Shown here piece by piece: positions 33,686 to 41,587 of a stretch of DNA of 48,225 nt. Both the position numbers and the translations under genes were made by a program. The notes under the pieces were generated by a model that worked only from the letters and a program-made list of their open reading frames with translations, searched no databases and was not told the DNA's origin. Numbering within the stretch: position 1 is the first letter of the stretch; each line of letters opens with the position of its first letter. Origin of the DNA: Hyphomicrobiales bacterium (GTDB taxonomy: Bacteria > Pseudomonadota > Alphaproteobacteria > Rhizobiales > Rhizobiaceae); NCBI GenBank assembly GCA_030456445.1, contig JAKDNM010000012.1:1-48225 (forward strand). The letters are read 5' to 3'.

Positions 33686-34567
33686 ATGCCCTTCATCGTC
33701 ACCCTCATCTCCGGTCCGGGCCGGCTGACGCCCGCGATCGGCACTATGGCGATGGAGGCCATCGGCGCAAGCGCGATCGACTGGCTGGCGGAGAAGACCG
33801 CTTGCGAGTTCGGCCTGCCCGAGGGTACCGATGCCACGGCAGCGGAAGTTCATCTGCGCGAGGCGCTTGCCGCGGACCCTGTCGATATCGTCGTGCAGCC
33901 CGCCACCGGAAGACGCAGGAATATCCTGATCGCCGACATGGACTCCACCATGATCGACCAGGAATGCATCGACGAGCTTGCCGACGAGATCGGCATGAAG
34001 GACCACATCGCCGCCATCACCCGACGCGCCATGAACGGCGAGATCGCCTTTGAACCAGCACTGCGCGAGCGGGTCCTGCTGCTGAAGGGCCTGCCGGTTT
34101 CGGTTATCTCAAAGGTGCTCGATGAGCGCATCACGCTTGCCGCCGGCGGACGCGAACTGATCGCGACCATGAAAAAGAACGGCGCGCATACCGCGCTGGT
34201 ATCCGGCGGCTTCACCGCCTTCACCGGCGCTGTCGCCGAACGCCTCGGCTTTGACGAAAACATCGCCAACCGCCTGCTTGAGGAAGGCGGGAAACTGGCC
34301 GGCAAGGTCGCAGAGCCGATCCTCGGTCGGCAGGCGAAGGCGGATGCTCTCATGAAGATCGCCGCGCGGCTTAGCCTGACGCCGGCCGATGCCATGGCGG
34401 TCGGCGACGGGGCCAACGATCTCGACATGATCCAGTTGGCGGGATCTGGCGTCGCACTTCATGCCAAGCCTTCGGTGGCGGCGCAAGCTCGCATCCGCAT
34501 CGATCATGGCGACCTCACCGCCCTCCTCTACATCCAGGGCTACAGGCAATCGGAATTTGCCCGGTGA
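33686..34567 (+). CDS. serB: Phosphoserine phosphatase
   Basis: The 293-residue HAD-family phosphatase releases serine from O-phosphoserine. Catalytic Asp84 and Asp86 lie in ADMDSTMIDQECIDELAD; VSGGFT and VGDGANDLDMI supply the other conserved motifs. The N-terminal 75 residues form the ACT-like regulatory region seen in alphaproteobacterial SerB. The ATG 33686 is the natural start though the frame continues upstream. Its stop overlaps the acetyltransferase start. No ribosome binding site is clear; GATAAT (33677-33682) sits too near the ATG to be an ordinary -10 for it. Confidence 0.95.
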   Translation: MPFIVTLISGPGRLTPAIGTMAMEAIGASAIDWLAEKTACEFGLPEGTDATAAEVHLREALAADPVDIVVQPATGRRRNILIADMDSTMIDQECIDELADEIGMKDHIAAITRRAMNGEIAFEPALRERVLLLKGLPVSVISKVLDERITLAAGGRELIATMKKNGAHTALVSGGFTAFTGAVAERLGFDENIANRLLEEGGKLAGKVAEPILGRQAKADALMKIAARLSLTPADAMAVGDGANDLDMIQLAGSGVALHAKPSVAAQARIRIDHGDLTALLYIQGYRQSEFAR

Positions 34568-35127
34568 AGCCGATCCGGACGCCGCGCCTCCTGCTGCGCA
34601 ACTGGGAGGAACGCGACCGCGATCTCTTCCACCGCATCAATTCCGATCCCATGGTCATGGAATTCTTTCCGTTCCGCCGCGACCGCGCGCAGGCGGATGC
34701 CAAGATGAATGAATTGCAGGCCGCCATCGACAGCGACGGCTTCGGCTTCGCCGCCATGGAGGTCGCCGAGACCGGCCTATGCGCCGGCTTTGCCGGATTG
34801 AGCCGGCCAAGCGACCTGCCGATGTTTCCGGCAAGTACCATCGAGATCGGCTGGCGGCTGGCGCCTGAATTCTGGGGCAAGGGCTATGCGACGGAAGCCG
34901 CCGAAGCCTGGCTAACCTTCGGGTTCGGAACGCTCGGCCTGGACGAGATCGTCTCCTTCGCGGTCGCCGCCAACCGACGTTCGACCGCAATCATGGAGCG
35001 CATCGGCATGAAGGCCGATCCGGCATCGGATTTCGACCATCCGGCGATCGGCGAAGACCATGCGCATCTGAGCCATCATGTCACCTACCGCCTGTCGCGC
35101 GCGGACTGGCAGGCCCGGCGGCCGTAG
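34564..35127 (+). CDS. GNAT-family N-acetyltransferase (RimJ/RimL-like)
   Basis: The 187-residue protein has the GNAT acetyl-CoA fold. The N-terminus TPRLLLRNWEERD and the motif IGWRLAPEFWGKGYATEAAEAWLTFGF (the acetyl-CoA loop is GKGYATEA) match the RimJ/RimL-type group, followed by the usual VAANRRSTAIMERIG. It could acetylate a protein N-terminus, amine or small molecule. GTG 34564 overlaps the serB stop (GTGA), so it is coupled to serB. The acceptor is not predictable. Confidence 0.88.
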   Translation: MKPIRTPRLLLRNWEERDRDLFHRINSDPMVMEFFPFRRDRAQADAKMNELQAAIDSDGFGFAAMEVAETGLCAGFAGLSRPSDLPMFPASTIEIGWRLAPEFWGKGYATEAAEAWLTFGFGTLGLDEIVSFAVAANRRSTAIMERIGMKADPASDFDHPAIGEDHAHLSHHVTYRLSRADWQARRP

Positions 35128-35137
35128 CGTCGGCGTC

Positions 35138-36664
35138 CTACCCGTCGATCCGCACCGTCACGAAGCGCAATTCGCCGCTCCTGGATGCCAGCATCAAGAG
35201 CGCGGCCTTCCGTCCCTGGCTTTTCAGCGCCGTGATCCGCTCGGATACGTCCTTCGGCTTTGAAACCGTCTGTTGTGTGATTTCGGTGATTACGTCGCCC
35301 GCCGCGATACCCTTCTCGGCGGAGATGGAATTGGGCGCGACATCCGTGACGACCACGCCGGCCACATCGGCGGCAATCTTGAATTTCGCACGCGTGTCGT
35401 CATCGAGTTCGCCTAGCGTCATGCCGAGCACGGTGCTGGAAGGCGCCTGCTTGTTCGTTTCGCCGGGAGCGACTTCTTCGGATTGGCTTTGGTCCTCCGC
35501 ATTTGCGAGCTTATCGCCATCCTCCAGCCGGCCGAGCTTGACCTGCACGGTCTGCTCCTTGCCCTTGCGAAGAACGACGATTTCCACGTCCTTGCCCACG
35601 GGGCTCTCCGCCACGACGCGCGGCAATTCATGCATCGCCTTGATGTCGTGTCCGTCGAACCTGACGATCACGTCACCAGGCTGGATCTCGCCGTGATCGA
35701 CAGGCCCACCCTTGATGACGCCCGAAACAAGAGCCCCCTTGGCGGAAGGCAGGTCGAGGCTTTCGGCAACCTCATCGGTCACCGGCTGGATACGGATGCC
35801 AAGCCAGCCGCGCCGCGTCTCGCCATATTCGGCGAGCTGTTGCACCACGGTCGCCGCAAGCTGCGAGGGGATGGAAAAGCCGATGCCGATCGAGCCGCCG
35901 GACGGCGAGATGATGGCGGTGTTGATGCCGATCACATCGCCGTTCATATTAAACAGCGGTCCACCGGAATTGCCGCGGTTGATGGCCGCGTCGGTCTGGA
36001 TAAAATCGTCGTACGGGCCGGAATTGATGTCGCGATTGCGCGCCGAGATGATGCCGAGCGTCACCGTGCCGCCAAGGCCGAACGGGTTGCCGATCGCCAT
36101 CACCCAGTCGCCGATGCGCATCTTGTCGGAATCGCCGAACTTGACTGCCTTCAGCTTGTGCCTGGCGGGGTCGACCTTGAGCACCGCGATGTCGGTTTTG
36201 CTGTCGGTGCCGACCAGCGTGGCCTTCAGCTTGGTGCCGTCTGAAAAATTCACCTCGATATCGTCGGCGTCGGCGATCACATGGTTGTTGGTGACCACCA
36301 GGCCCTTGGCGGCATCGAAGACGAAACCGGATCCGAGCGATTGCACCTGGCGCGGGTTGTTGTCGGTGTCGCCGTCACGGTTCTTGAAAAAGTCGTTGAA
36401 GAAGTCTTCGAAGGGCGAGCCCTCCGGCAGCTTCGGCATGGGAACGGCGTCGGATGATTCGCCGCCCTTGACGGTTTGCGACGTCGAGATATTGACCACG
36501 GCGTCGAGGAGACCGGAGGCGAGATCGGCAACCGAGGTCGGCCCGCCGCCTGGAAGTTTCGACAGTTGCGTCTGAGCCGGCGGAGTGGACATGCCGAACG
36601 CAAGCGCGGCGGCCGCGGCAAAAGCCGCCATGCGCGAGGCGCGCGTGAGATCGGTCCATGCCAT
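35138..36664 (-). CDS. DegP/DegQ-type periplasmic serine protease (Do family)
   Basis: The 508-residue protease has a signal peptide (positive N-region, then AAFAAAAALAFG), a trypsin-like domain with His128, Asp158 and Ser233 (NRGNSGGPLF), then two PDZ domains (RGWLGIRIQPVTDEVAESL; GMTLGELDDDTRAKFKIA). It degrades or chaperones misfolded envelope proteins. ATG 36664 is preferred because GGAGAAG lies 7 nt upstream; a TTG just upstream is unlikely. It follows the DUF2065, hflC and hflK genes on the same strand, a conserved alphaproteobacterial order linking envelope quality-control proteases. MucD is an equivalent name. Confidence 0.93.
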   Translation of the reverse strand: MAWTDLTRASRMAAFAAAAALAFGMSTPPAQTQLSKLPGGGPTSVADLASGLLDAVVNISTSQTVKGGESSDAVPMPKLPEGSPFEDFFNDFFKNRDGDTDNNPRQVQSLGSGFVFDAAKGLVVTNNHVIADADDIEVNFSDGTKLKATLVGTDSKTDIAVLKVDPARHKLKAVKFGDSDKMRIGDWVMAIGNPFGLGGTVTLGIISARNRDINSGPYDDFIQTDAAINRGNSGGPLFNMNGDVIGINTAIISPSGGSIGIGFSIPSQLAATVVQQLAEYGETRRGWLGIRIQPVTDEVAESLDLPSAKGALVSGVIKGGPVDHGEIQPGDVIVRFDGHDIKAMHELPRVVAESPVGKDVEIVVLRKGKEQTVQVKLGRLEDGDKLANAEDQSQSEEVAPGETNKQAPSSTVLGMTLGELDDDTRAKFKIAADVAGVVVTDVAPNSISAEKGIAAGDVITEITQQTVSKPKDVSERITALKSQGRKAALLMLASRSGELRFVTVRIDG

Positions 36665-36788
36665 GCGCAAACTTCTCCAGCTTTCGCCTGCGGGCCATGC
36701 AGCCCGTCGGCATCCCCGCCTTTAGCCATTTTGACACGAATTGAGGCGCGTTTGGGACTGCCGAACGGATCGCGCCGTAAATACCGCG

Positions 36789-36974
36789 TTACCGGCGCAC
36801 CAGCCAGACGATCCCGACACCGGCGGCCACCGAGATAAGACCGGCGATCCGCAGGGTCGGCTCCGGCACGGCTTTCACCTGCTCGGCCAGTTTCCTGGCG
36901 AAATTCGGCACCAGTCCGTAGAAAACTCCTTCGAGCACGAGCACCAGCCCGATCGCATCGAGAAAGTCGTGCAT
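36789..36974 (-). CDS. DUF2065 small membrane protein
   Basis: The 61-residue protein has two short hydrophobic segments, FLDAIGLVLVLEGVFYGL and a second near the C-terminus (LISVAAGVGIVWLV). It matches DUF2065, commonly encoded between hflC and degP in alphaproteobacteria, as here. ATG 36974 is the family start; the frame opens upstream but overlaps hflC. The gap from hflC is 13 bp, so it belongs to the operon. Its function is unknown; the context suggests a partner of the HflKC membrane complex. Confidence 0.85.
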   Translation of the reverse strand: MHDFLDAIGLVLVLEGVFYGLVPNFARKLAEQVKAVPEPTLRIAGLISVAAGVGIVWLVRR

Positions 36975-36987
36975 GGCGCCGCCCCGC

Positions 36988-37959
36988 CTATTGGTTGGGC
37001 GTGGGGCTATGCGTCTGGCCCGGTTTTCCCGAAGAACCGGCATTCCCCGAAGCCCCGGCACCGTTCCTTGCCGCATTGGATGCCGCAAGCAACCCGGAGG
37101 CGTCGCCGAAATATTTGAAGAATTCCGAATCAGGCGACAGGACCATCGTCGTCCCATTCCCTTCGAGCCCGGTCTCGTAGGCCTTCATGGAGCGGTAGAA
37201 CTGAAAGAAATCCGGATCGCGCTCATAGGCTTCGGCGAATATCTTGTTGCGTTCAGCATCGCCTTCGCCGTGCAATATGTCGGCGTCGCGCTGTGCCTCG
37301 GCGACGGTAACCGTGGCCTCACGGTCGGCTTCGGCCTTGATGCGGATCGATGCCTGCGTGCCGCGGGCTCGTATTTGCGCGGCTTCGGCCAGACGCTCCG
37401 CCTTCATGCGCTCGAAGGTCTGCGTGGAGACTTCGGCCAGCAGATCAGTCCGCAATATGCGCACGTCCACGATCTCCACTCCCAGCACATCGGCCTGAGG
37501 GCGCAACTGGTCGCGCACTTCGAGCATCATCTGCAGGCGTTCATCCGACAGCGCGTCCTCGAAGGAACGCTGGCCGTAGACACTCCTGAGAGCCGCGTCG
37601 AGCCGCGTGCGCAAATTGGCCTCGAGCAGACTGAGATTGCCCGAGACGGTCTTGCGGAACTTACGCGGGTCCGTGATCTTGAAGGCGACGAACGCGTCGA
37701 CGACATAGCGCCGGCCGTCATTCACCTGCACGCGGAGGTTGTCGATGTCGAGCCTGAGGATGCGGCTGTCGACGAACTGCACCGTGTCGATGAAGCGGGT
37801 CGGCACCTTGAAATAAAGGCCGGGTTTCGCTTCGACGCGGGTGATCTCGCCAAACCTCAGAACGATCGCCTGTTGCGTCGGCGTGACGATGAAGATGGAG
37901 GAGTAGACGAGGAAGAGGATGACGACGAGAGCGCCGACGATAAAGGGAAGGCGGCTCAT
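36988..37959 (-). CDS. hflC: HflC, FtsH-modulating SPFH protein
   Basis: The 323-residue protein has one N-terminal membrane helix (about 5-24), an SPFH/Band 7 domain (VTPTQQAIVLRFGEITR onward), a coiled coil and a polar Gly/Pro tail. With HflK it forms the periplasmic-facing ring around the FtsH protease and limits its activity. Its start overlaps the hflK stop by 4 bp (ATGA). The tail beyond 300 is Ser/Gly-rich and probably disordered. Confidence 0.95.
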   Translation of the reverse strand: MSRLPFIVGALVVILFLVYSSIFIVTPTQQAIVLRFGEITRVEAKPGLYFKVPTRFIDTVQFVDSRILRLDIDNLRVQVNDGRRYVVDAFVAFKITDPRKFRKTVSGNLSLLEANLRTRLDAALRSVYGQRSFEDALSDERLQMMLEVRDQLRPQADVLGVEIVDVRILRTDLLAEVSTQTFERMKAERLAEAAQIRARGTQASIRIKAEADREATVTVAEAQRDADILHGEGDAERNKIFAEAYERDPDFFQFYRSMKAYETGLEGNGTTMVLSPDSEFFKYFGDASGLLAASNAARNGAGASGNAGSSGKPGQTHSPTPNQ

Positions 37960-39086
37960 TTCGGCGCCCCCTGCCCGCTCGTCAGGCTTTGTGTGGGAAG
38001 TTTCGGCAATGACTGCTTCATCAACTGGTCGAGCGGCAGGTAAGGCACGACGCCCTGCCCGTTCTTCTCGTCTATGATGATCTTGTTGGAGTGGCCGAGA
38101 ACCTTTTCCATGGTCTCGAGGTAGAGCCGCGTGCGCGTCACGCCTTCGGCCTTCTTGTATTCGTTATAGACCGAGACGAACCGCGCCGCCTCGCCCTGGG
38201 CCTGGGCGATGACGCTCTTCTTGTAGCCCTGGGCTTCCTCGCGCAGCCGGGATGCTTCGCCGCGCGCGTCGCCGAGCTTCTTGTTGGAATAGGCGTCGGC
38301 CTCGCGCTGGTAGCGGTCCTGGTCCTGCTGGGCGCGCTGGACCTCTTCGAACGCGTCGGCGACCTCGGCGGGCGGATCGGCCTTTTCAAGCTGGACACCG
38401 ACAATGGTGATGCCGGCCTGGTAGGCGTCGAGCGTGGTCTGGGTGACCTTCTGGACCGATTCCTCCAGCTTCTGCCGGCCGCCGGTACGGACCTTCTCAT
38501 CGGGCGTGCGCCCGACGAATTCGCGCATCGCGCTTTCCGCGACGCTGCGCACCATCTGCTCCTGATCGTCTATGTTGAAGAGGAATTTCTTGGGATCGGT
38601 CACCCGCCAGAGAACGGTGAAATCGACGTCGATAATGTTCTGGTCGCCGGAAAGCATCTGGTTCTCGTCACTGGAAGTATTGGAGAAGTTGCCGATCGCT
38701 TCCCGGATCTGCTGGGTCTGGACGATTTCGACTGTCTCCAGCGGCCACAGCATGAAATGCAGGCCGGGCTCTTCCACCGTTTGCTTCGGCTGGCCGAGGA
38801 AAAGCTCCTGTCCAAGTTCGTCCGGCTGGACCGCGTAGACCGACTTGAAGGCCCAGAAGACGACCAGAACGGCGATGATCAGGATGCCGATAACGAAGCC
38901 GCCGCCTCCACCGGGCAAAGCGCCCCTCAGCCGGTCCTGACCACGGCGCAGGATGGCTTCAAGATCGGGCGGGGTGCCCTGCGGGCCGCCGCCGCCGGTG
39001 CCGCGCGGCCCCTGGCCCCACGGACCGCCACCATTGCCGCCGCCTCCCCACGGCCCGCCGCCGCCACTTTGATTGCTCCAGGGCAT
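37956..39086 (-). CDS. hflK: HflK, FtsH-modulating SPFH protein
   Basis: The 376-residue protein has a Gly/Pro-rich cytoplasmic N-terminus (PWGGGG-type repeats), a single membrane helix (about 64-82), an SPFH domain and coiled coil. It assembles with HflC. ATG 39086 is chosen because AAAGGGA lies just upstream and the family begins MPWSNQSGGGG; the open frame beyond is not family-like. It is first in the hflK-hflC-DUF2065-degP operon. Confidence 0.95.
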   Translation of the reverse strand: MPWSNQSGGGGPWGGGGNGGGPWGQGPRGTGGGGPQGTPPDLEAILRRGQDRLRGALPGGGGGFVIGILIIAVLVVFWAFKSVYAVQPDELGQELFLGQPKQTVEEPGLHFMLWPLETVEIVQTQQIREAIGNFSNTSSDENQMLSGDQNIIDVDFTVLWRVTDPKKFLFNIDDQEQMVRSVAESAMREFVGRTPDEKVRTGGRQKLEESVQKVTQTTLDAYQAGITIVGVQLEKADPPAEVADAFEEVQRAQQDQDRYQREADAYSNKKLGDARGEASRLREEAQGYKKSVIAQAQGEAARFVSVYNEYKKAEGVTRTRLYLETMEKVLGHSNKIIIDEKNGQGVVPYLPLDQLMKQSLPKLPTQSLTSGQGAPK

Positions 39087-39144
39087 GCATTCCCTTTCGG
39101 TCCCGATTGCCTTCACCGAACGGCGTGGCACTTGTGTTCGTGCT

Positions 39145-39173
39145 CTTATAGGGACGCCGCCATGCCCTTTCAA
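39145..39173 (-). promoter_or_regulatory. hflK operon promoter, heat-shock-like features
   Basis: On the minus strand TTGAAA (39173-39168) is followed after 17 bp by TATAAG (39150-39145), preceded by CCC. The start would be near 39138, about 50 nt before the ATG. The CCCTATAAG -10 with TTGAAA resembles alphaproteobacterial RpoH promoters as well as sigma-70, so heat-shock control is possible. Confidence 0.6.
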
Positions 39174-39233
39174 CGCGCAGAACGCACGCAATCTTCCATA
39201 TGGTAAGGATTTGTGCCCGTCAGACCGATAAAG

Positions 39234-39767
39234 TCATGCGGCGCTTCGACGCTCATAGACCGTGTGGCGGGTCGGATAGCTGTCGCGCTCGCCGGCGGGA
39301 AATTCAGCCGAGGAGGTTTCAGCCCAGATCGCCGGATCGATCGGCGGGAAGAAAGTGTCGCCGTCAATGGCTGCGAGGACATGCGTTACGTGCAATATCT
39401 CCGTCAGCGGCAGGGCTTCCCTGAAGATGTCGCCGCCGCCGATGACGCAGATCTCGCGAGCCTCCGGCATCTCGGCTGCGCGCCTCTGAGCAACACGGAT
39501 TGCCTCCTCCAGCGAAAGCGCAGTCTCGACACAATCGGCATGCCAATTTTTATTCCGCGTGACGACGATGTTCAGCCGGCCCGGCAGCGGCCTGCCGACA
39601 CTCTCGAACGTCTTGCGGCCCATGACGATCGGGCTGCCCATCGTGTCGGCCCTGAAACGCTTGAGATCGGTCGAAAGCCGCCACGGCAAGCCGCCCGCGC
39701 GCCCGATCACTCCGTTTTCCGTGATCGCCACATGAATGCCGATCCTGAGCGGCGTGTCGCCCGCCAT
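39234..39767 (-). CDS. folA: Dihydrofolate reductase
   Basis: The 177-residue enzyme reduces dihydrofolate to tetrahydrofolate with NADPH. Conserved segments are IHVAITENGVIGRAGGLPW, FRADTMGSPIVMGRKTFESVGRPLPGR (split between MGRKT and FESVG), and ICVIGGGDIF. ATG 39767 is 25 bp after the thyA stop; upstream TTG or other starts are possible but lack the family sequence. It regenerates folate used by thymidylate synthase, encoded just upstream on the same strand. Confidence 0.93.
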   Translation of the reverse strand: MAGDTPLRIGIHVAITENGVIGRAGGLPWRLSTDLKRFRADTMGSPIVMGRKTFESVGRPLPGRLNIVVTRNKNWHADCVETALSLEEAIRVAQRRAAEMPEAREICVIGGGDIFREALPLTEILHVTHVLAAIDGDTFFPPIDPAIWAETSSAEFPAGERDSYPTRHTVYERRSAA

Positions 39768-39792
39768 CAGCCGGCGCCCATACTGCAAACCC

Positions 39793-40587
39793 TCATACCG
39801 CAACCTTGGCGCGGATGTGCGGATCGGCCTCGTAGCCCTCGACGCGGAAATCCTCGTAGCGGAAGGCGAAGAGGTCGGTCACTTCGGGGTTGATCCAAAG
39901 CGTCGGCAGCTTCTTGGGCGTGCGCCGCAACTGCTCGCGCGCCTGCTCGAAATGGTTCGCATAGAGATGCGCATCGCCGAGCGTAAGGATGAATTCGCCC
40001 GGCTCGTAGCCGGAAACCCGCGCCACCATCATGGTCAGCAGCGCATAGGACCCGATGTTGAAGGGTACGCCGAGGAAGATGTCGCCGGAGCGCTGGTAGA
40101 GCTGGCAGGAGAGCCGGCCGTTCGCGACATAGAACTGGAACAGGCAGTGACAGGGCGGCAACGCCATCTCGTCCACCAGCGCCGGGTTCCAGGCCGAGAC
40201 AATCAGACGACGCGAATGAGGGTTTCGGCGCAAATCGTTCAGAAGATTGGCAATCTGGTCGATATGGCGGCCGTCCGGCGCCGGCCACGAACGCCATTGG
40301 TAGCCATAGACCGGGCCGAGATCGCCCTTTTCGTCGGCCCATTCGTCCCAGATGGAGACGCCGTTCTCCTTCAGGTAGCGAATATTGGTGTCGCCGGCGA
40401 GGAACCACAAAAGCTCATGGACGATAGACTTCACATGCAGCTTCTTGGTGGTGAGAAGCGGAAAGCCCTCGGCGAGGTCGAAACGCATCTGGTGCCCGAA
40501 GATCGAGCGCGTGCCGGTGCCGGTACGGTCGGGGCGATCGGCGCCGTGTTCCAGCACATGGGCAAGCAGGTCGAGATATTGGCGCAT
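39793..40587 (-). CDS. thyA: Thymidylate synthase
   Basis: The 264-residue enzyme methylates dUMP to dTMP using methylene-tetrahydrofolate. The catalytic cysteine is Cys146 in [12 protein letters not shown], the same number as in E. coli. Other motifs are [37 protein letters not shown] and [19 protein letters not shown]. Its partner folA follows at 25 bp. The length equals the E. coli enzyme. Confidence 0.97.
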   Translation of the reverse strand: MRQYLDLLAHVLEHGADRPDRTGTGTRSIFGHQMRFDLAEGFPLLTTKKLHVKSIVHELLWFLAGDTNIRYLKENGVSIWDEWADEKGDLGPVYGYQWRSWPAPDGRHIDQIANLLNDLRRNPHSRRLIVSAWNPALVDEMALPPCHCLFQFYVANGRLSCQLYQRSGDIFLGVPFNIGSYALLTMMVARVSGYEPGEFILTLGDAHLYANHFEQAREQLRRTPKKLPTLWINPEVTDLFAFRYEDFRVEGYEADPHIRAKVAV

Positions 40588-40616
40588 GGGCGCTCCCGCG
40601 CGATTCGGAGAGGGCG

Positions 40617-40646
40617 ACTATAGCCGGCTCACGCACCGGCAGGCAA
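40617..40646 (-). promoter_or_regulatory. thyA promoter
   Basis: On the minus strand TTGCCT (40646-40641) and TATAGT (40622-40617) are separated by 18 bp. The start would fall about 20-25 nt before the thyA ATG. Confidence 0.6.
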
Positions 40647-40703
40647 AGCCGGCGCGCGGTCTTGAACGCTTATCTGGATGTTTCGCCGGCCGGCTTCCAG
40701 CGG

Positions 40704-40756
40704 CTGCTGCATCGGCCCGAAAACCGGAATCGGTTTCGGTAAGCACGATGCAGCAG
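40704..40756. repeat. Short palindromic repeat (53 bp)
   Basis: Perfect 11-bp ends CTGCTGCATCG (40704-40714) and CGATGCAGCAG (40746-40756) enclose an inner pair, CCGAAAACCG and CGGTTTCGG. The element lies between thyA and DUF2853, which are transcribed in the same direction. Its CCGAAAACCGG core is of the kind repeated in rhizobial intergenic regions. Confidence 0.75.
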
Positions 40757-40766
40757 ATTGGAAGTG

Positions 40767-41078
40767 TCAGAGCGTCGAAAGCTTTCCCAGATGCTTGGCC
40801 GCGAGATAATAGAAGGTCACCCGGCTCTTGGTCCTGTCGGAAGCCATGGTCTCGCAGACCTTTTCCAGCACGCCGTCCACCTTGGCGTCATCGGTAACGC
40901 CGAGTTTCTTGCCGCACCAACTCGTCTTCACACGATCGAGTTCCTTCGGGTCCGAGCACGATACAAGCGACGAATCGCGGTTCCTCAGCGCGATGCCCAG
41001 ATGCTTGACGATCTTGCCGACGATCTCCTCGCTCGCCGTCGCGTCGTATTTCTTCACGTCCGAGATGTAGTCCGTCAT
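40767..41078 (-). CDS. DUF2853 family small protein
   Basis: The 103-residue cytoplasmic protein begins MTDYISDVKKYDATASEEIV and ends KSRVTFYYLAAKHLGKL, matching DUF2853, a mostly helical family of unknown function common in alphaproteobacteria. Three cysteines (SCSDP, TSWCGKK and KVCETM) are visible; their relevance is unknown. It is monocistronic, between the short palindromic repeat and ssrA. Confidence 0.82.
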   Translation of the reverse strand: MTDYISDVKKYDATASEEIVGKIVKHLGIALRNRDSSLVSCSDPKELDRVKTSWCGKKLGVTDDAKVDGVLEKVCETMASDRTKSRVTFYYLAAKHLGKLSTL

Positions 41079-41206
41079 TCCCTGGCCTCCTCGTGTGAAG
41101 CGGCGCCTTTATCCATCGAAGGCAAGCCGCGAATGTCCCCGCGCGGGAAATGTCGGAAAACTGGCGGTTTAAGTCAATGTGGAAGGCGCGGCGTGCGCCA
41201 GCCCTC

Positions 41207-41235
41207 TTCCCATGCGCGGCCGTCGCACCTATATT
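41207..41235 (+). promoter_or_regulatory. Candidate ssrA promoter
   Basis: TTCCCA (41207-41212) and TATATT (41230-41235) are 17 bp apart. The predicted start near 41242 coincides with the presumed 5' end of the acceptor RNA. The -10 region CCTATATTCG is identical to that before the LLM gene. Confidence 0.5.
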
Positions 41236-41241
41236 CGGCCT

Positions 41242-41578
41242 GCCGGCTTGTCCGGCTATGGCGATAAACTGACGATGTAATAAGCCGTTCGGACCCGGGG
41301 GCGGTACCCGGCGCCTCCACCAAAAACCGCCGCAGCCTTTATGGGCGGCTTTTGATGGGGGCGAAACAGGATCGACGAAGGTGTAAAGATCGGACTTTTG
41401 CCCGGCATTGTACCACCGTTATCGGGCTAAACCTATAGTTGCTAATGACAACTATGCGGAAGCTCGTCTCGCTGCGTAAGCAGTGCGAACGCTTCAAATC
41501 AAGCCCTAGCGGTTCGCACTGCTAGGCGGGGTTCGGAGGCACCTGGCAACAGAAGCCTCCACTTCCCTTCACCCTCCG
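41242..41578 (+). ncRNA. ssrA: tmRNA gene, circularly permuted two-piece form
   Basis: The gene has the alphaproteobacterial permuted order. The acceptor piece (about 41242-41322) comes first: T-stem CCGGG-GGCGGTA-CCCGG with its non-canonical loop, then CGCCTCC and the encoded ACCA end. An intervening segment (41323-41356) is removed. The coding piece starts with GGGGGCGAAACAGGATCGACG (split by its helix boundary) at 41357, whose GGGGGCG pairs with CGCCTCC. It contains the tag frame, a long stem (GCAGTGCGAACGC with GCGGTTCGCACTGC) and a GGAGGC/GCCTCC hairpin. TGCCGG at 41241 may pair with CCGGCA at 41402. The ends are approximate. It rescues stalled ribosomes together with SmpB. Confidence 0.93.
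41441..41479 (+). other. tmRNA tag reading frame ANDNYAEARLAA
   Basis: Twelve codons read Ala-Asn-Asp-Asn-Tyr-Ala-Glu-Ala-Arg-Leu-Ala-Ala and then TAA. The charged tmRNA adds one more alanine in front. The C-terminal LAA is the ClpXP degradation signal, and AANDNY-type sequence at the front is the SspB-binding side. SspB is encoded 1.5 kb downstream. Confidence 0.93.
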
Positions 41579-41587
41579 ATACCTGCC

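Noticed and set aside
33674-34006. Upstream extension of the miaA frame
   Set aside because: It would run through serB antisense and adds about 110 unrelated residues before the P-loop.
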